From assembly GCA_934462925.1 (NCBI GenBank), contig CAKSIT010000027.1, forward strand, positions 1-14,533: a stretch of DNA of 14,533 nucleotides, in the 5' to 3' direction. The position numbers were made by a program, and so were the translations under genes. The stretch is from an uncultured Oscillospiraceae bacterium. Its GTDB lineage: Bacteria; Bacillota; Clostridia; Oscillospirales; Ruminococcaceae. This document shows positions 6,683-11,677 of this stretch, piece by piece; positions within the stretch are counted from its first letter, which is position 1, and each line of letters begins with the position of its first letter. A model generated the notes under the pieces. That model saw only the letters and a list, made by a program, of their open reading frames with translations. It was not told where the DNA came from and searched no databases.

Positions 6683-6786
6683 CAATAACGCCACCACAAC
6701 AATCGTCCTTATCATTAGAATACCACGATAATGATGATTTGTCAAGTGGGATTTCAAAAATCTCTTGATAACAGGAGGACGATATT

Positions 6787-7008
6787 ATGATTAAGCACAA
6801 CAACGACATTCGCACAAAAGCAAGGGAGAACGGGGTTTATCTCTACTAGATTGCCGATAAGTTGAACATTTCGGCCCCGACCTTTAACCGTTGGCTTCGT
6901 AAGGAGCTGTTCGAGAATTTGAAGCAGAAAGCAATCGCCGCTATCGAACAGATAAGAGAGGAACACGAAGCGGAACAAGGCGGCGGGGGAAGTCCCTTGC
7001 AAAGCTGA
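6787..7008 (+). pseudogene. Small HTH DNA-binding protein, interrupted by one amber codon
   Basis: A 73-codon frame has ATG at 6,787 with AGGAGG (6774-6779) eight bases upstream and a TGA at 7,006. The only defect is a TAG at codon 21 (6,847-6,849). The translation reads ENGVYLY, amber, then IADKLNISAPTFNRWLRKEL. This matches small phage and ICE proteins with a motif of the form V-LW-IADKLGIS---RLRKEL, where the interrupted position is commonly Gln or Glu, so one C-to-T change from CAG would explain it. In intact relatives this is a winged or simple helix-turn-helix regulator found between repressor and integrase. Promoter, ribosome binding site and the downstream frame are all preserved. The lesion is therefore recent, suppressed, or a sequencing error. 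Confidence 0.7.
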
Positions 7009-7030
7009 AAGAAAAATTTTCTTTTCAGCT
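7003..7030 (+). terminator. Hairpin overlapping the end of the interrupted gene
   Basis: AGCTGAAA (7003-7010) pairs with TTTCAGCT (7023-7030), and GAAAA pairs with TTTTC inside, with a bulged T. The hairpin contains the stop codon of the small gene. No T-run follows directly, so it may attenuate transcription or protect the mRNA end and is not a strong terminator. Confidence 0.35.
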
Positions 7031-7150
7031 CTGTCGTTATTCAAGCGTTTGCTAATTTTTTAGAACGAGCTGTTTCATCAGCCTGCAAATAATAATGACG
7101 ATTGCGGCAGTGACGAGGGGTTTCAGGGGAGTTTTCTTCTGACGCAGACG

Positions 7151-7166
7151 GTTTTGTTGACAAAAC
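7151..7166. promoter_or_regulatory. Palindrome GTTTTGT-TG-ACAAAAC upstream of the excisionase-like gene
   Basis: Seven-base arms are exact reverse complements around TG. The centre contains TTGACA (7157-7162), which could be a -35 box, but no acceptable -10 follows at 17 bases (TACCTA). It could be an operator or a directionality-factor binding site. The 258 bases from 7,031 to 7,288 hold no gene that I can support. Confidence 0.35.
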
Positions 7167-7288
7167 AGGTAATGCGTTATACCTATTCTGCGGCGGCTTT
7201 CAAATGTGTTAAAAAAACAGAAAAATATAGCGCCTATGCAGATTGTTAATCGGAAGAAGAATACAAGATAAGGAAAGGAGGCGAAAAT

Positions 7289-7570
7289 ATGACGCAAGCC
7301 AAGAAGCAGGACATTATCGCAAAGGTTACCTCGCTTTTGAGCAAGCTGCTTGATGAGGAAGAAATTCCTATCGCAAGCTCAACCAAACAGCCTGTCGAAA
7401 TGCTGACCATAAAGGAATGCACGCAGGAAATCCGAGGATTGAACGAATTTACCATTCGGCAACTTATAGCGAGAAATGAAATCCCATTTGTCCGTGCAGG
7501 GCAAGGAAAAAACGGGAAGATACTTATCCCGAAAGCCGCTTTGATTGCATACCTCAACGGTATTGCATAA
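7289..7570 (+). CDS. xis: Excisionase-like small helix-turn-helix protein
   Basis: The 93-residue product has a C-terminal half (LTIKECTQEIRGLNEFTIRQ, then LIARNEIPFVRAG) typical of excisionase or MerR-type winged helix proteins encoded next to tyrosine integrases in Gram-positive elements such as Tn916 relatives. These proteins bend DNA at the attachment site and tip the integrase towards excision. The final LIPKAALIAYL is the usual wing and last helix. The first 35 residues are a charged helix (KKQDIIAKVTSLLSKLLDEEE). The start is supported by AAAGGAGG seven bases upstream of the ATG. The gene lies 216 bases before the integrase and on the same strand. The role as excisionase is inferred from motif and position. 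Confidence 0.75.
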   Translation: MTQAKKQDIIAKVTSLLSKLLDEEEIPIASSTKQPVEMLTIKECTQEIRGLNEFTIRQLIARNEIPFVRAGQGKNGKILIPKAALIAYLNGIA

Positions 7571-7712
7571 TGGCTCATAATGACGGTTAGGAGCGCCGAT
7601 AGGCTCGTTAGTCTGGGCATCCTGTCGCGCTTCTTCAGATTGAGAAATTTGTTTACAGACAGAAAGTGCAAATAAAAAGACTAAGCCATACAAAAACGTC
7701 GCATCTTACATC

Positions 7713-7741
7713 TTGACTTTAAAGCGCAAAAGTGGTATAAT
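7713..7741 (+). promoter_or_regulatory. Promoter of the integrase gene
   Basis: TTGACT (7713-7718) and TATAAT (7736-7741) are separated by 17 bases and lie 45 bases upstream of the integrase ATG. The integrase can therefore be expressed separately from the excisionase-like gene. The rest of the 7,571-7,786 gap shows no gene. Confidence 0.8.
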
Positions 7742-7786
7742 AAAGATTGGAGATACGCCGTAATGTGAATTAGGAGGGTTTATATT

Positions 7787-8974
7787 ATGGCAACGATTCA
7801 GAAGCGTGGCGGCAGCTACCTTATTCGTGTAAGCTGCGGTTACGATACAAAGGGTAAACAGGTAATTCAATCTATGACTTGGAAGCCGGACAAAAAAATG
7901 ACTCCGAAGCAGGTTGAGAAAGAGCTTAATCGTCAGGCGGTTATGTTCGAGGAAGCGTGTATGCGTGGGTTTCAGTCCAAAGCGGTAAAGTTTGAAACCT
8001 TTGCCGAAGAATGGTTTGAGGAGTACGCAAAGCCAAATCTCCGCAATACTACATACGAACGGCTTTTGCAGCTCCGCAAGCGTGTGTATGCTGCAATCGG
8101 ACACCTGCGTATGGACAAGATTTCGCCTCGACAGATACAGGCTTTTGTGAACGCTCTTTCAAAAGATGGTGCAAACGAGCGAAATGGAAAGCCTCTTGCT
8201 CCGAAAACAATCAGGCACAATTTGAGCCTTATTTCAGATGTGTTCAGCTATGCTGATAAAATGGGCGTGGTGGCTGATAATCCTTGCGCTAAAGTCACTA
8301 TCCCAAAAGGCGAACAGAAGGAGAAGCAGATTTACACGCCCGCCGAGGTTGAGAGGTTCTTAACACTGTTGAGCAGCGAGCCGCTGAAATACCGCACATT
8401 CTTCAACCTTATGATTTACAGCGGTTTCAGACGGGGCGAAATGCTCGGTCTTGAATGGAAAGATGTGAATTTTGAAACCAATGTCATCAGCGTTCGCAGA
8501 ACATCAAATTACACCGCTAAAAAGGGAGTTTACACCGACACTACCAAGACGAAGAAGTCCCAGCGAAGCCTAAAGTTTCCGCAAGAGATTATGGATATGC
8601 TGAAAGAGTACAAGGCTGAACAGGACGAGCAGGCGCTCAAATGTGGCGACAAGTGGGTAGAAACAGACCGCTTGTATGTAAAATGGAATGGCGAACCTAT
8701 GCAGAACGGCACACCTTACTTCTGGCTCGGTGAATTCTGTGAGAAGCATGATCTTCCATTCTATGGCTTGCACAGCTTCCGACACTTGTTCGCATCGCTC
8801 CTCGTCAATCAGGGCGTGGACATTGTAACGGTTTCGGGAGCGTTAGGGCACTCGACGGTAAGCACAACGAGTAACATTTATTGTCATATGCTTCAGGAAG
8901 CGCAGGCAAAGGTGCCCGACGCGGTTTCAAGCGCACTTAATTTCGGCAACAAAAAAGAGCCGAAGGCGTCGTGA
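7787..8974 (+). CDS. int: Tyrosine recombinase/integrase
   Basis: The 395-residue protein is a full-length phage/ICE-type integrase that recombines attP with attB through a 3'-phosphotyrosine intermediate. Residues about 1-60 form the arm-binding domain (RGGSYLIRVSCGYDTKGKQ), 65-165 the SAM-like core-binding domain (FAEEWFEEYAKPNL onward), and 180-380 the catalytic domain. The catalytic residues are Arg215 in SGFRRGE, a Lys around 254-257 in TKTKKSQRS, His329 and Arg332 in HSFRH, His355 in LGHST, and Tyr365 in SNIYCHM. The start has TTAGGAGG ten bases upstream and its own promoter. The gene stops within the loop of a hairpin. About 120 bases further on lies the 3' half of a tRNA-Glu gene, which is probably the recombination core used by this enzyme. 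Confidence 0.95.
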   Translation: MATIQKRGGSYLIRVSCGYDTKGKQVIQSMTWKPDKKMTPKQVEKELNRQAVMFEEACMRGFQSKAVKFETFAEEWFEEYAKPNLRNTTYERLLQLRKRVYAAIGHLRMDKISPRQIQAFVNALSKDGANERNGKPLAPKTIRHNLSLISDVFSYADKMGVVADNPCAKVTIPKGEQKEKQIYTPAEVERFLTLLSSEPLKYRTFFNLMIYSGFRRGEMLGLEWKDVNFETNVISVRRTSNYTAKKGVYTDTTKTKKSQRSLKFPQEIMDMLKEYKAEQDEQALKCGDKWVETDRLYVKWNGEPMQNGTPYFWLGEFCEKHDLPFYGLHSFRHLFASLLVNQGVDIVTVSGALGHSTVSTTSNIYCHMLQEAQAKVPDAVSSALNFGNKKEPKAS

Positions 8975-8983
8975 CTTCGGCTC
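8957..8983 (-). terminator. Intrinsic terminator facing the integrase gene
   Basis: GAGCCGAAG (8957-8965) pairs perfectly with CTTCGGCTC (8975-8983). The integrase stop codon sits in the loop. The T-run (CTTTTTTG) follows the hairpin on the minus strand, so the strong terminator activity stops antisense transcription entering the integrase from the right. In the plus direction GGTTTTTC follows only after about ten bases, so weaker termination of the integrase message is possible. Confidence 0.7.
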
Positions 8984-9000
8984 GGAATGTGGTTTTTCAA

Positions 9001-9022
9001 AAACAAAGAACAAACAAAGAAC
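9001..9022 (+). repeat. Two tandem copies of AAACAAAGAAC
   Basis: The 11-base unit occurs at 9001-9011 and 9012-9022 without change. It lies about 70 bases from the tRNA-half core on the integrase side. Such short direct repeats near a core are typical of arm-type integrase or excisionase binding sites. Confidence 0.5.
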
Positions 9023-9050
9023 AACGGGCATTTCCCCGAAAAACAAAAGC

Positions 9051-9082
9051 CTCGCAAACGGCTTTATAAAGCCATTTGCGAG
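9051..9082 (-). terminator. Terminator behind the tRNA-Glu 3' half
   Basis: CTCGCAAA (9051-9058) pairs with TTTGCGAG (9075-9082), and the inside is the perfect palindrome GGCTTTATAAAGCC. On the minus strand the hairpin is followed by GCTTTTGTTTTT. It lies ten bases beyond the CCA end of the tRNA fragment and would terminate a tRNA-Glu transcript, so it may be the original terminator of that gene. Confidence 0.7.
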
Positions 9083-9091
9083 ATTGGAAAC

Positions 9092-9140
9092 TGGTGACCC
9101 GTACGGGAATTGAACCCATGATTCCGCCGTGAAAGGGCGA
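9092..9140 (-). other. 3' half of tRNA-Glu(UUC): attachment-site core
   Basis: On the minus strand the sequence from the anticodon arm to CCA reads as tRNA-Glu. It has an anticodon stem/loop with TTC at 9133-9131 in loop CTTTCAC, the 3' stem GGCGG, a T-arm with GGTTCAATTCCC, and the acceptor end ACGGGTCACCA with the CCA encoded. The D-arm and 5' acceptor strand are missing: upstream of the anticodon stem the sequence is unrelated, and the first stem base is changed to give a T-G pair. This is not a functional tRNA. Tyrosine integrases of this type commonly use a tRNA 3' end as the crossover core, and the integrase lies next door, so it is most likely an att core of about 48 bases. Confidence 0.8.
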
Positions 9141-9179
9141 GCGCAAACATGAATATAGCAGGGAATAAAGCACGTTAGG

Positions 9180-9197
9180 GTGTAATTGATGTGTAAT
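9180..9197 (+). repeat. Direct repeat GTGTAAT, 11-base period, beside the att core
   Basis: GTGTAAT occurs at 9180-9186 and 9191-9197, so the starts are 11 bases apart, the same period as the repeats on the other side of the core. It lies about 40 bases from the core. It is a candidate pair of integrase arm sites. The rest of 9,198-9,310 is AT-rich and shows no gene. Confidence 0.4.
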
Positions 9198-9311
9198 AGC
9201 GCTCCTTAAATTATTTTGTATTATATATGCCGTTTGCCGTTAAGTTTTTTCACTATTTTCCAAAATCTTGCCCTTTCCCGCTAAGATTCCGTTAAATCTG
9301 CGTTTACCCCA

Positions 9312-9340
9312 TTGACATAAGGCTTGCGCCGTGATATAAT
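9312..9340 (+). promoter_or_regulatory. Perfect consensus promoter of the lone plus-strand gene
   Basis: TTGACA (9312-9317) and TATAAT (9335-9340) have a 17-base spacer, an exact match to the sigma-70/sigma-A consensus. Just downstream are TTGC/GCAA (9345-9357) and the perfect inverted repeat ATGTAA/TTACAT (9357-9371), which could be an operator or a 5' mRNA hairpin. Confidence 0.85.
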
Positions 9341-9386
9341 TTAATTGCATAAAGCAATGTAAAAATTACATATCAACGGAGGCAAA

Positions 9387-9671
9387 ATGAAGACATTCAG
9401 CTTGACTTTCAACGACAGGGAGTATTTTATATGTGGCGACGACGCATTCGGCGCGATAAGGCACAACATGAAGTACATCGAAAAGCTCGCTATGGGCTGC
9501 ACGATAAAGAACTGGCAGGTAACGCAGCAGGACGAGAACAACTACGTCGTAATGCTCGAATACTACATGAAGCCCCCGGGCCGCGTCAAGCACCTTAAAA
9601 ACAAGCCGCCTGTCCATGTGAAGCAGCTTCAGCTTACCGTGGTTGAGGGCGTTAAGCCGTTTACTATATGA
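9387..9671 (+). CDS. Unknown 94-residue protein at the att junction (moron-like)
   Basis: I do not recognise the family. The ATG is supported by GGAGG seven bases upstream and by a perfect consensus promoter. The protein starts MKTFSLTFNDREYFICGDD, has no signal peptide or membrane segment, and is rich in aromatic and charged residues. Alternating strands in the second half (NNYVVMLEYYM, HVKQLQLTVVE) suggest a small alpha/beta fold. Its base composition is lower in GC than the phage genes to the right. It is transcribed against the late operon and sits between the tRNA core and the lysin terminator, a place where temperate phages carry genes expressed from the prophage. A host-directed role is possible but is inference. 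Its stop codon overlaps the T-run of the opposing terminator. Confidence 0.75.
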   Translation: MKTFSLTFNDREYFICGDDAFGAIRHNMKYIEKLAMGCTIKNWQVTQQDENNYVVMLEYYMKPPGRVKHLKNKPPVHVKQLQLTVVEGVKPFTI

Positions 9672-9676
9672 AAAAC

Positions 9677-9706
9677 GCCCCCGCCCTGCCGAAGCAGAAC
9701 GGGGGC
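9677..9706 (-). terminator. Terminator of the phage lysis/late operon
   Basis: GCCCCCG (9677-9683) pairs with CGGGGGC (9700-9706), with an inner CTGC/GCAG stem. On the minus strand the hairpin is followed by GTTTTTC. It lies nine bases after the stop codon of the endolysin gene and ends the long minus-strand transcript. Confidence 0.85.
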
Positions 9707-9714
9707 AACCCATA

Positions 9715-10452
9715 TCAAACCTTCCTCGCCGAAACCCTGAACCCGCGCCCCTCCAGTTCCTCTGTAAGCTTAGCCGCAGCGCCTGCCGTAACAGTTTTCT
9801 GCGCGCGAAGCACGACCTTTGCGGGCGAGTTCAGACCCTGCTCGCGGATAACGCGCCCGAGCTGCTCGTAGGCGAAGTTCGCGTCAACCGCGCCGCGCGC
9901 GCCCTCGGGGCGAATCGTGCCGAACTGCCACACGCGCTGCCCGTACTGCCGCTGCCTGCCGTCCTCGACGTAATGCGCAAGCCACAGCGGGTACTTCAGC
10001 AGCTCGTCCTTGTCGGCGCAGCCCTCGAGAAACGCGGGGTTGCAGTACAGCATGGCGTAGTAGCCCGCCGCACGCAGCTCGTCAAGGAACGCCCTGCAAA
10101 TCGCCGTGTACTCCGCGCGCGTAAGCTTTGGCGTGAGAACAGACGCGTCCTCGTAGTCAAACACTATCGGGAACTCGGCGGTCATGCCGTCAAGCTCGCC
10201 GAGCGCCCAGAGCGCCTCGCTGCGAGCCTCCGCGGGCGTTCGCGCGTAGGAATACACGTAGAACCCGAGCGGTATTTTGCCGTGAAGCCCCGCGTAATGC
10301 GCGTCCACGAGCGCGTCGCGCTTTCCCTTGTAACCGAGTCGCAGGAACGCAAACTTGATTCTGCGCCCGCCCTCGTCGTGCGCGAGAAGCCTGTCGTAGT
10401 CGTCTATTACGTTGTGCGCGGACAGGTCTATGCCGAAATTTTTAACCGCCAT
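9715..10452 (-). CDS. Phage endolysin, GH25 muramidase
   Basis: The product cleaves the N-acetylmuramic acid-GlcNAc glycosidic bond of peptidoglycan (GH25, Cellosyl-type lysozyme). From the ATG at 10,452 it has 245 residues. GIDLS with Asp9, FAFLRLGYKG (35-44), PLGFYVYSYA (61-70) and FDYED with Asp99 and Glu101 match the conserved acidic active site of GH25, and the spacing is that of Cellosyl. WLAHYV and QRVWQFG form the later conserved strands. The last 40 residues (KVVLRAQKTVTAGAAAKLTE and onward) are an extra tail that may help bind the wall; I do not recognise a named domain. The frame is open 27 codons further up, but that part lies inside the holin gene and has no better start. The ATG overlaps the holin stop by 11 bases. 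No signal peptide, so export relies on the holin. Confidence 0.9.
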   Translation of the reverse strand: MAVKNFGIDLSAHNVIDDYDRLLAHDEGGRRIKFAFLRLGYKGKRDALVDAHYAGLHGKIPLGFYVYSYARTPAEARSEALWALGELDGMTAEFPIVFDYEDASVLTPKLTRAEYTAICRAFLDELRAAGYYAMLYCNPAFLEGCADKDELLKYPLWLAHYVEDGRQRQYGQRVWQFGTIRPEGARGAVDANFAYEQLGRVIREQGLNSPAKVVLRAQKTVTAGAAAKLTEELEGRGFRVSARKV

Positions 10453-10687
10453 TCTCGTCACCGTCCCTGCGGGAATCTCCTGCGGAGCTGCCCGCGCTGC
10501 TCTTGCCGTCCGCCAGTCCCTCGCCGATAACATACCCTACAACCGCCGCGCCGCTGAGTATGCAGCCCGATACCGTGTCGGCAGTTTTGGAACTTCCGCC
10601 AAATGCTACGATAAGACCCGCTGCAAACCCCGCGGTTGCAACCCAAAGCTTTCGGCTCGTGAGCTTACGTTTCCAGTCAATTTTCAT
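10442..10687 (-). CDS. Phage holin
   Basis: The small (81-residue) membrane protein starts MKIDWKRKLTSRKLWVATAG, the usual beginning of a Firmicute phage holin group. It has a basic amphipathic N-terminus, a first membrane segment (about 15-31, LWVATAGFAAGLIVAFG), a second (about 39-58, VSGCILSGAAVVGYVIGEGL), and a hydrophilic Ser/Asp/Gly-rich tail. Holins make the membrane lesion through which the endolysin reaches the wall. It overlaps the lysin start by 11 bases and the end of the XhlA-like gene by the same length, so the lysis cassette is translationally linked. The ATG has AGGAGGAAAGACACC upstream. Confidence 0.82.
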   Translation of the reverse strand: MKIDWKRKLTSRKLWVATAGFAAGLIVAFGGSSKTADTVSGCILSGAAVVGYVIGEGLADGKSSAGSSAGDSRRDGDENGG

Positions 10688-10910
10688 GGTGTCTTTCCTC
10701 CTGTTCCAGGTCCTCTATTCTATGATTGATGACCTTGATTTGTTCCTCCACGACGGGCATTCTGCGGGCGAAATTGTTATGCTCCGCGACCCGTGCTTCG
10801 AGCTGTTCAAGCCTGTACGCGGTGAGCTTGCTGCTCACCAAAATGCCGCCCAAAGACCCGCCAAGCGTGCCTATAAGCGATAATATCGCCACTATGATGT
10901 TGCTGTCCAT
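10677..10910 (-). CDS. XhlA-like phage membrane protein, lysis-associated
   Basis: The 77-residue product has one N-terminal membrane segment (IIVAILSLIGTLGGSLGGILV, about residues 5-25) followed by a charged coiled-coil region (LEQLEARVAEHNNFARRMPV then IKVINHRIEDLEQEE). This is the build of hemolysin XhlA-like proteins, which accompany holins in Firmicute phages. It has GGAGGG seven bases before its ATG. The start overlaps the stop of the preceding tail-fibre gene (TAATG). The likely role is in membrane disruption or holin control; this is by analogy. Confidence 0.75.
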   Translation of the reverse strand: MDSNIIVAILSLIGTLGGSLGGILVSSKLTAYRLEQLEARVAEHNNFARRMPVVEEQIKVINHRIEDLEQEERHHEN

Positions 10911-11620
10911 TATGTACCCTCCGTTTGCGTTTTGGCTTCGAGCGCCGCCACACGCGCCGCAAGCTCGTCATATGCCGAGTGCATGACAAACTCGCTCGCG
11001 CCGTGTCCGTCAAGGGTATCCGAATCAATGGCATGGTCTGCCTTGTCGACAGATACCCACACCACATTACCCTCTACAGGGGTTACGAAAATTCTGAACG
11101 TATTGTCGCCGCTTTTATTGTACTGCGCCGCCATGAGATAGCTGTCGCCGTATGGCGTTCCGTCTTCGCCCGACGTTCTGAGTGCCGCAGCGTTCCCGCC
11201 GTCCGCAGGCAGGCTCGTCGGTATGTCCGAAGCGTCCGCCTTGGCGTTCCACGCGGACTTTTCTGCGGCTGTTACGTGAACCTCCGCGTTGCCCGCGTGC
11301 GCGTTTACAGCGGCTCTCGCTACATCGTCCACACCTGAACCGCCCGAAGATGTGGCTGTCTTAAAAGGGTTTGTGGAGTAGTCGCTGCCGATAAGCTGCA
11401 CCGACCCCGTGCCGAGCAGGAACACGCGCCCGTTCGCGCCGTACACGGGCGCAGAACCGCCCGCTGGAACGGCTACAACGCCGCCCGCGCCCGCCGTTAC
11501 GCCCGATGTTTTTGCGGCGTAAATAGTGCCTGCACCGTCGTTGCGCAGCCACGCGTTCGCGCCGCTGAACTGCACCTCCGATTCGCTTCCGCTGAGGGTT
11601 ACTGTGATTTCGCTTGCCAT
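10910..11620 (-). CDS. Small phage tail-fibre/baseplate-appended protein
   Basis: The 236-residue product has an N-terminal beta-rich domain (about 1-85, ending in GSVQLIGSDYSTNPF) rich in Gly, Ala, Val and Ser. It then has a linker with HVTAAEKSAWNAKAD (about 115-129), a motif seen repeatedly in Firmicute phage tail-fibre and receptor-binding proteins. A domain with GTPYGDSYLMAAQYN follows, then LDGHGASEF (another recurrent fibre motif) and a short coiled coil (YDELAARVAALEAKTQ) for trimerisation. It lies between the hub protein and the lysis genes, the usual fibre position. The start has GGAGA nine bases upstream. In the gap of 57 bases before it a short CGCGG/CCGCG hairpin (11635-11648) is present. 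The exact target is unknown. Confidence 0.75.
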   Translation of the reverse strand: MASEITVTLSGSESEVQFSGANAWLRNDGAGTIYAAKTSGVTAGAGGVVAVPAGGSAPVYGANGRVFLLGTGSVQLIGSDYSTNPFKTATSSGGSGVDDVARAAVNAHAGNAEVHVTAAEKSAWNAKADASDIPTSLPADGGNAAALRTSGEDGTPYGDSYLMAAQYNKSGDNTFRIFVTPVEGNVVWVSVDKADHAIDSDTLDGHGASEFVMHSAYDELAARVAALEAKTQTEGT

Positions 11621-11677
11621 AATTTCTCCTTTCCGCGGCTGACCGCGATATTATTTTAGTCGTGAGGTTTCTGCATT

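Noticed and set aside
6787..7008. TAG reassigned to glutamine, as in some gut phages
   Set aside because: Other genes in this window, such as methyltransferase 2 and the Dit-like gene, end with TAG exactly at overlaps or junctions, so TAG works as a stop here.
7157..7185. TTGACA promoter in front of the excisionase-like gene
   Set aside because: The -10 position at 17 bases reads TACCTA, matching the consensus at two bases only; kept as a palindrome only.
9092..9140. Functional tRNA-Glu gene
   Set aside because: The D-arm and 5' acceptor strand are missing, so no cloverleaf can form; treated as an att core.
9643..10530. A 295-codon plus-strand frame opposite the endolysin and holin
   Set aside because: Arg/Ala-rich translation typical of the antisense of GC-rich genes. 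The minus strand carries GH25 and holin motifs.
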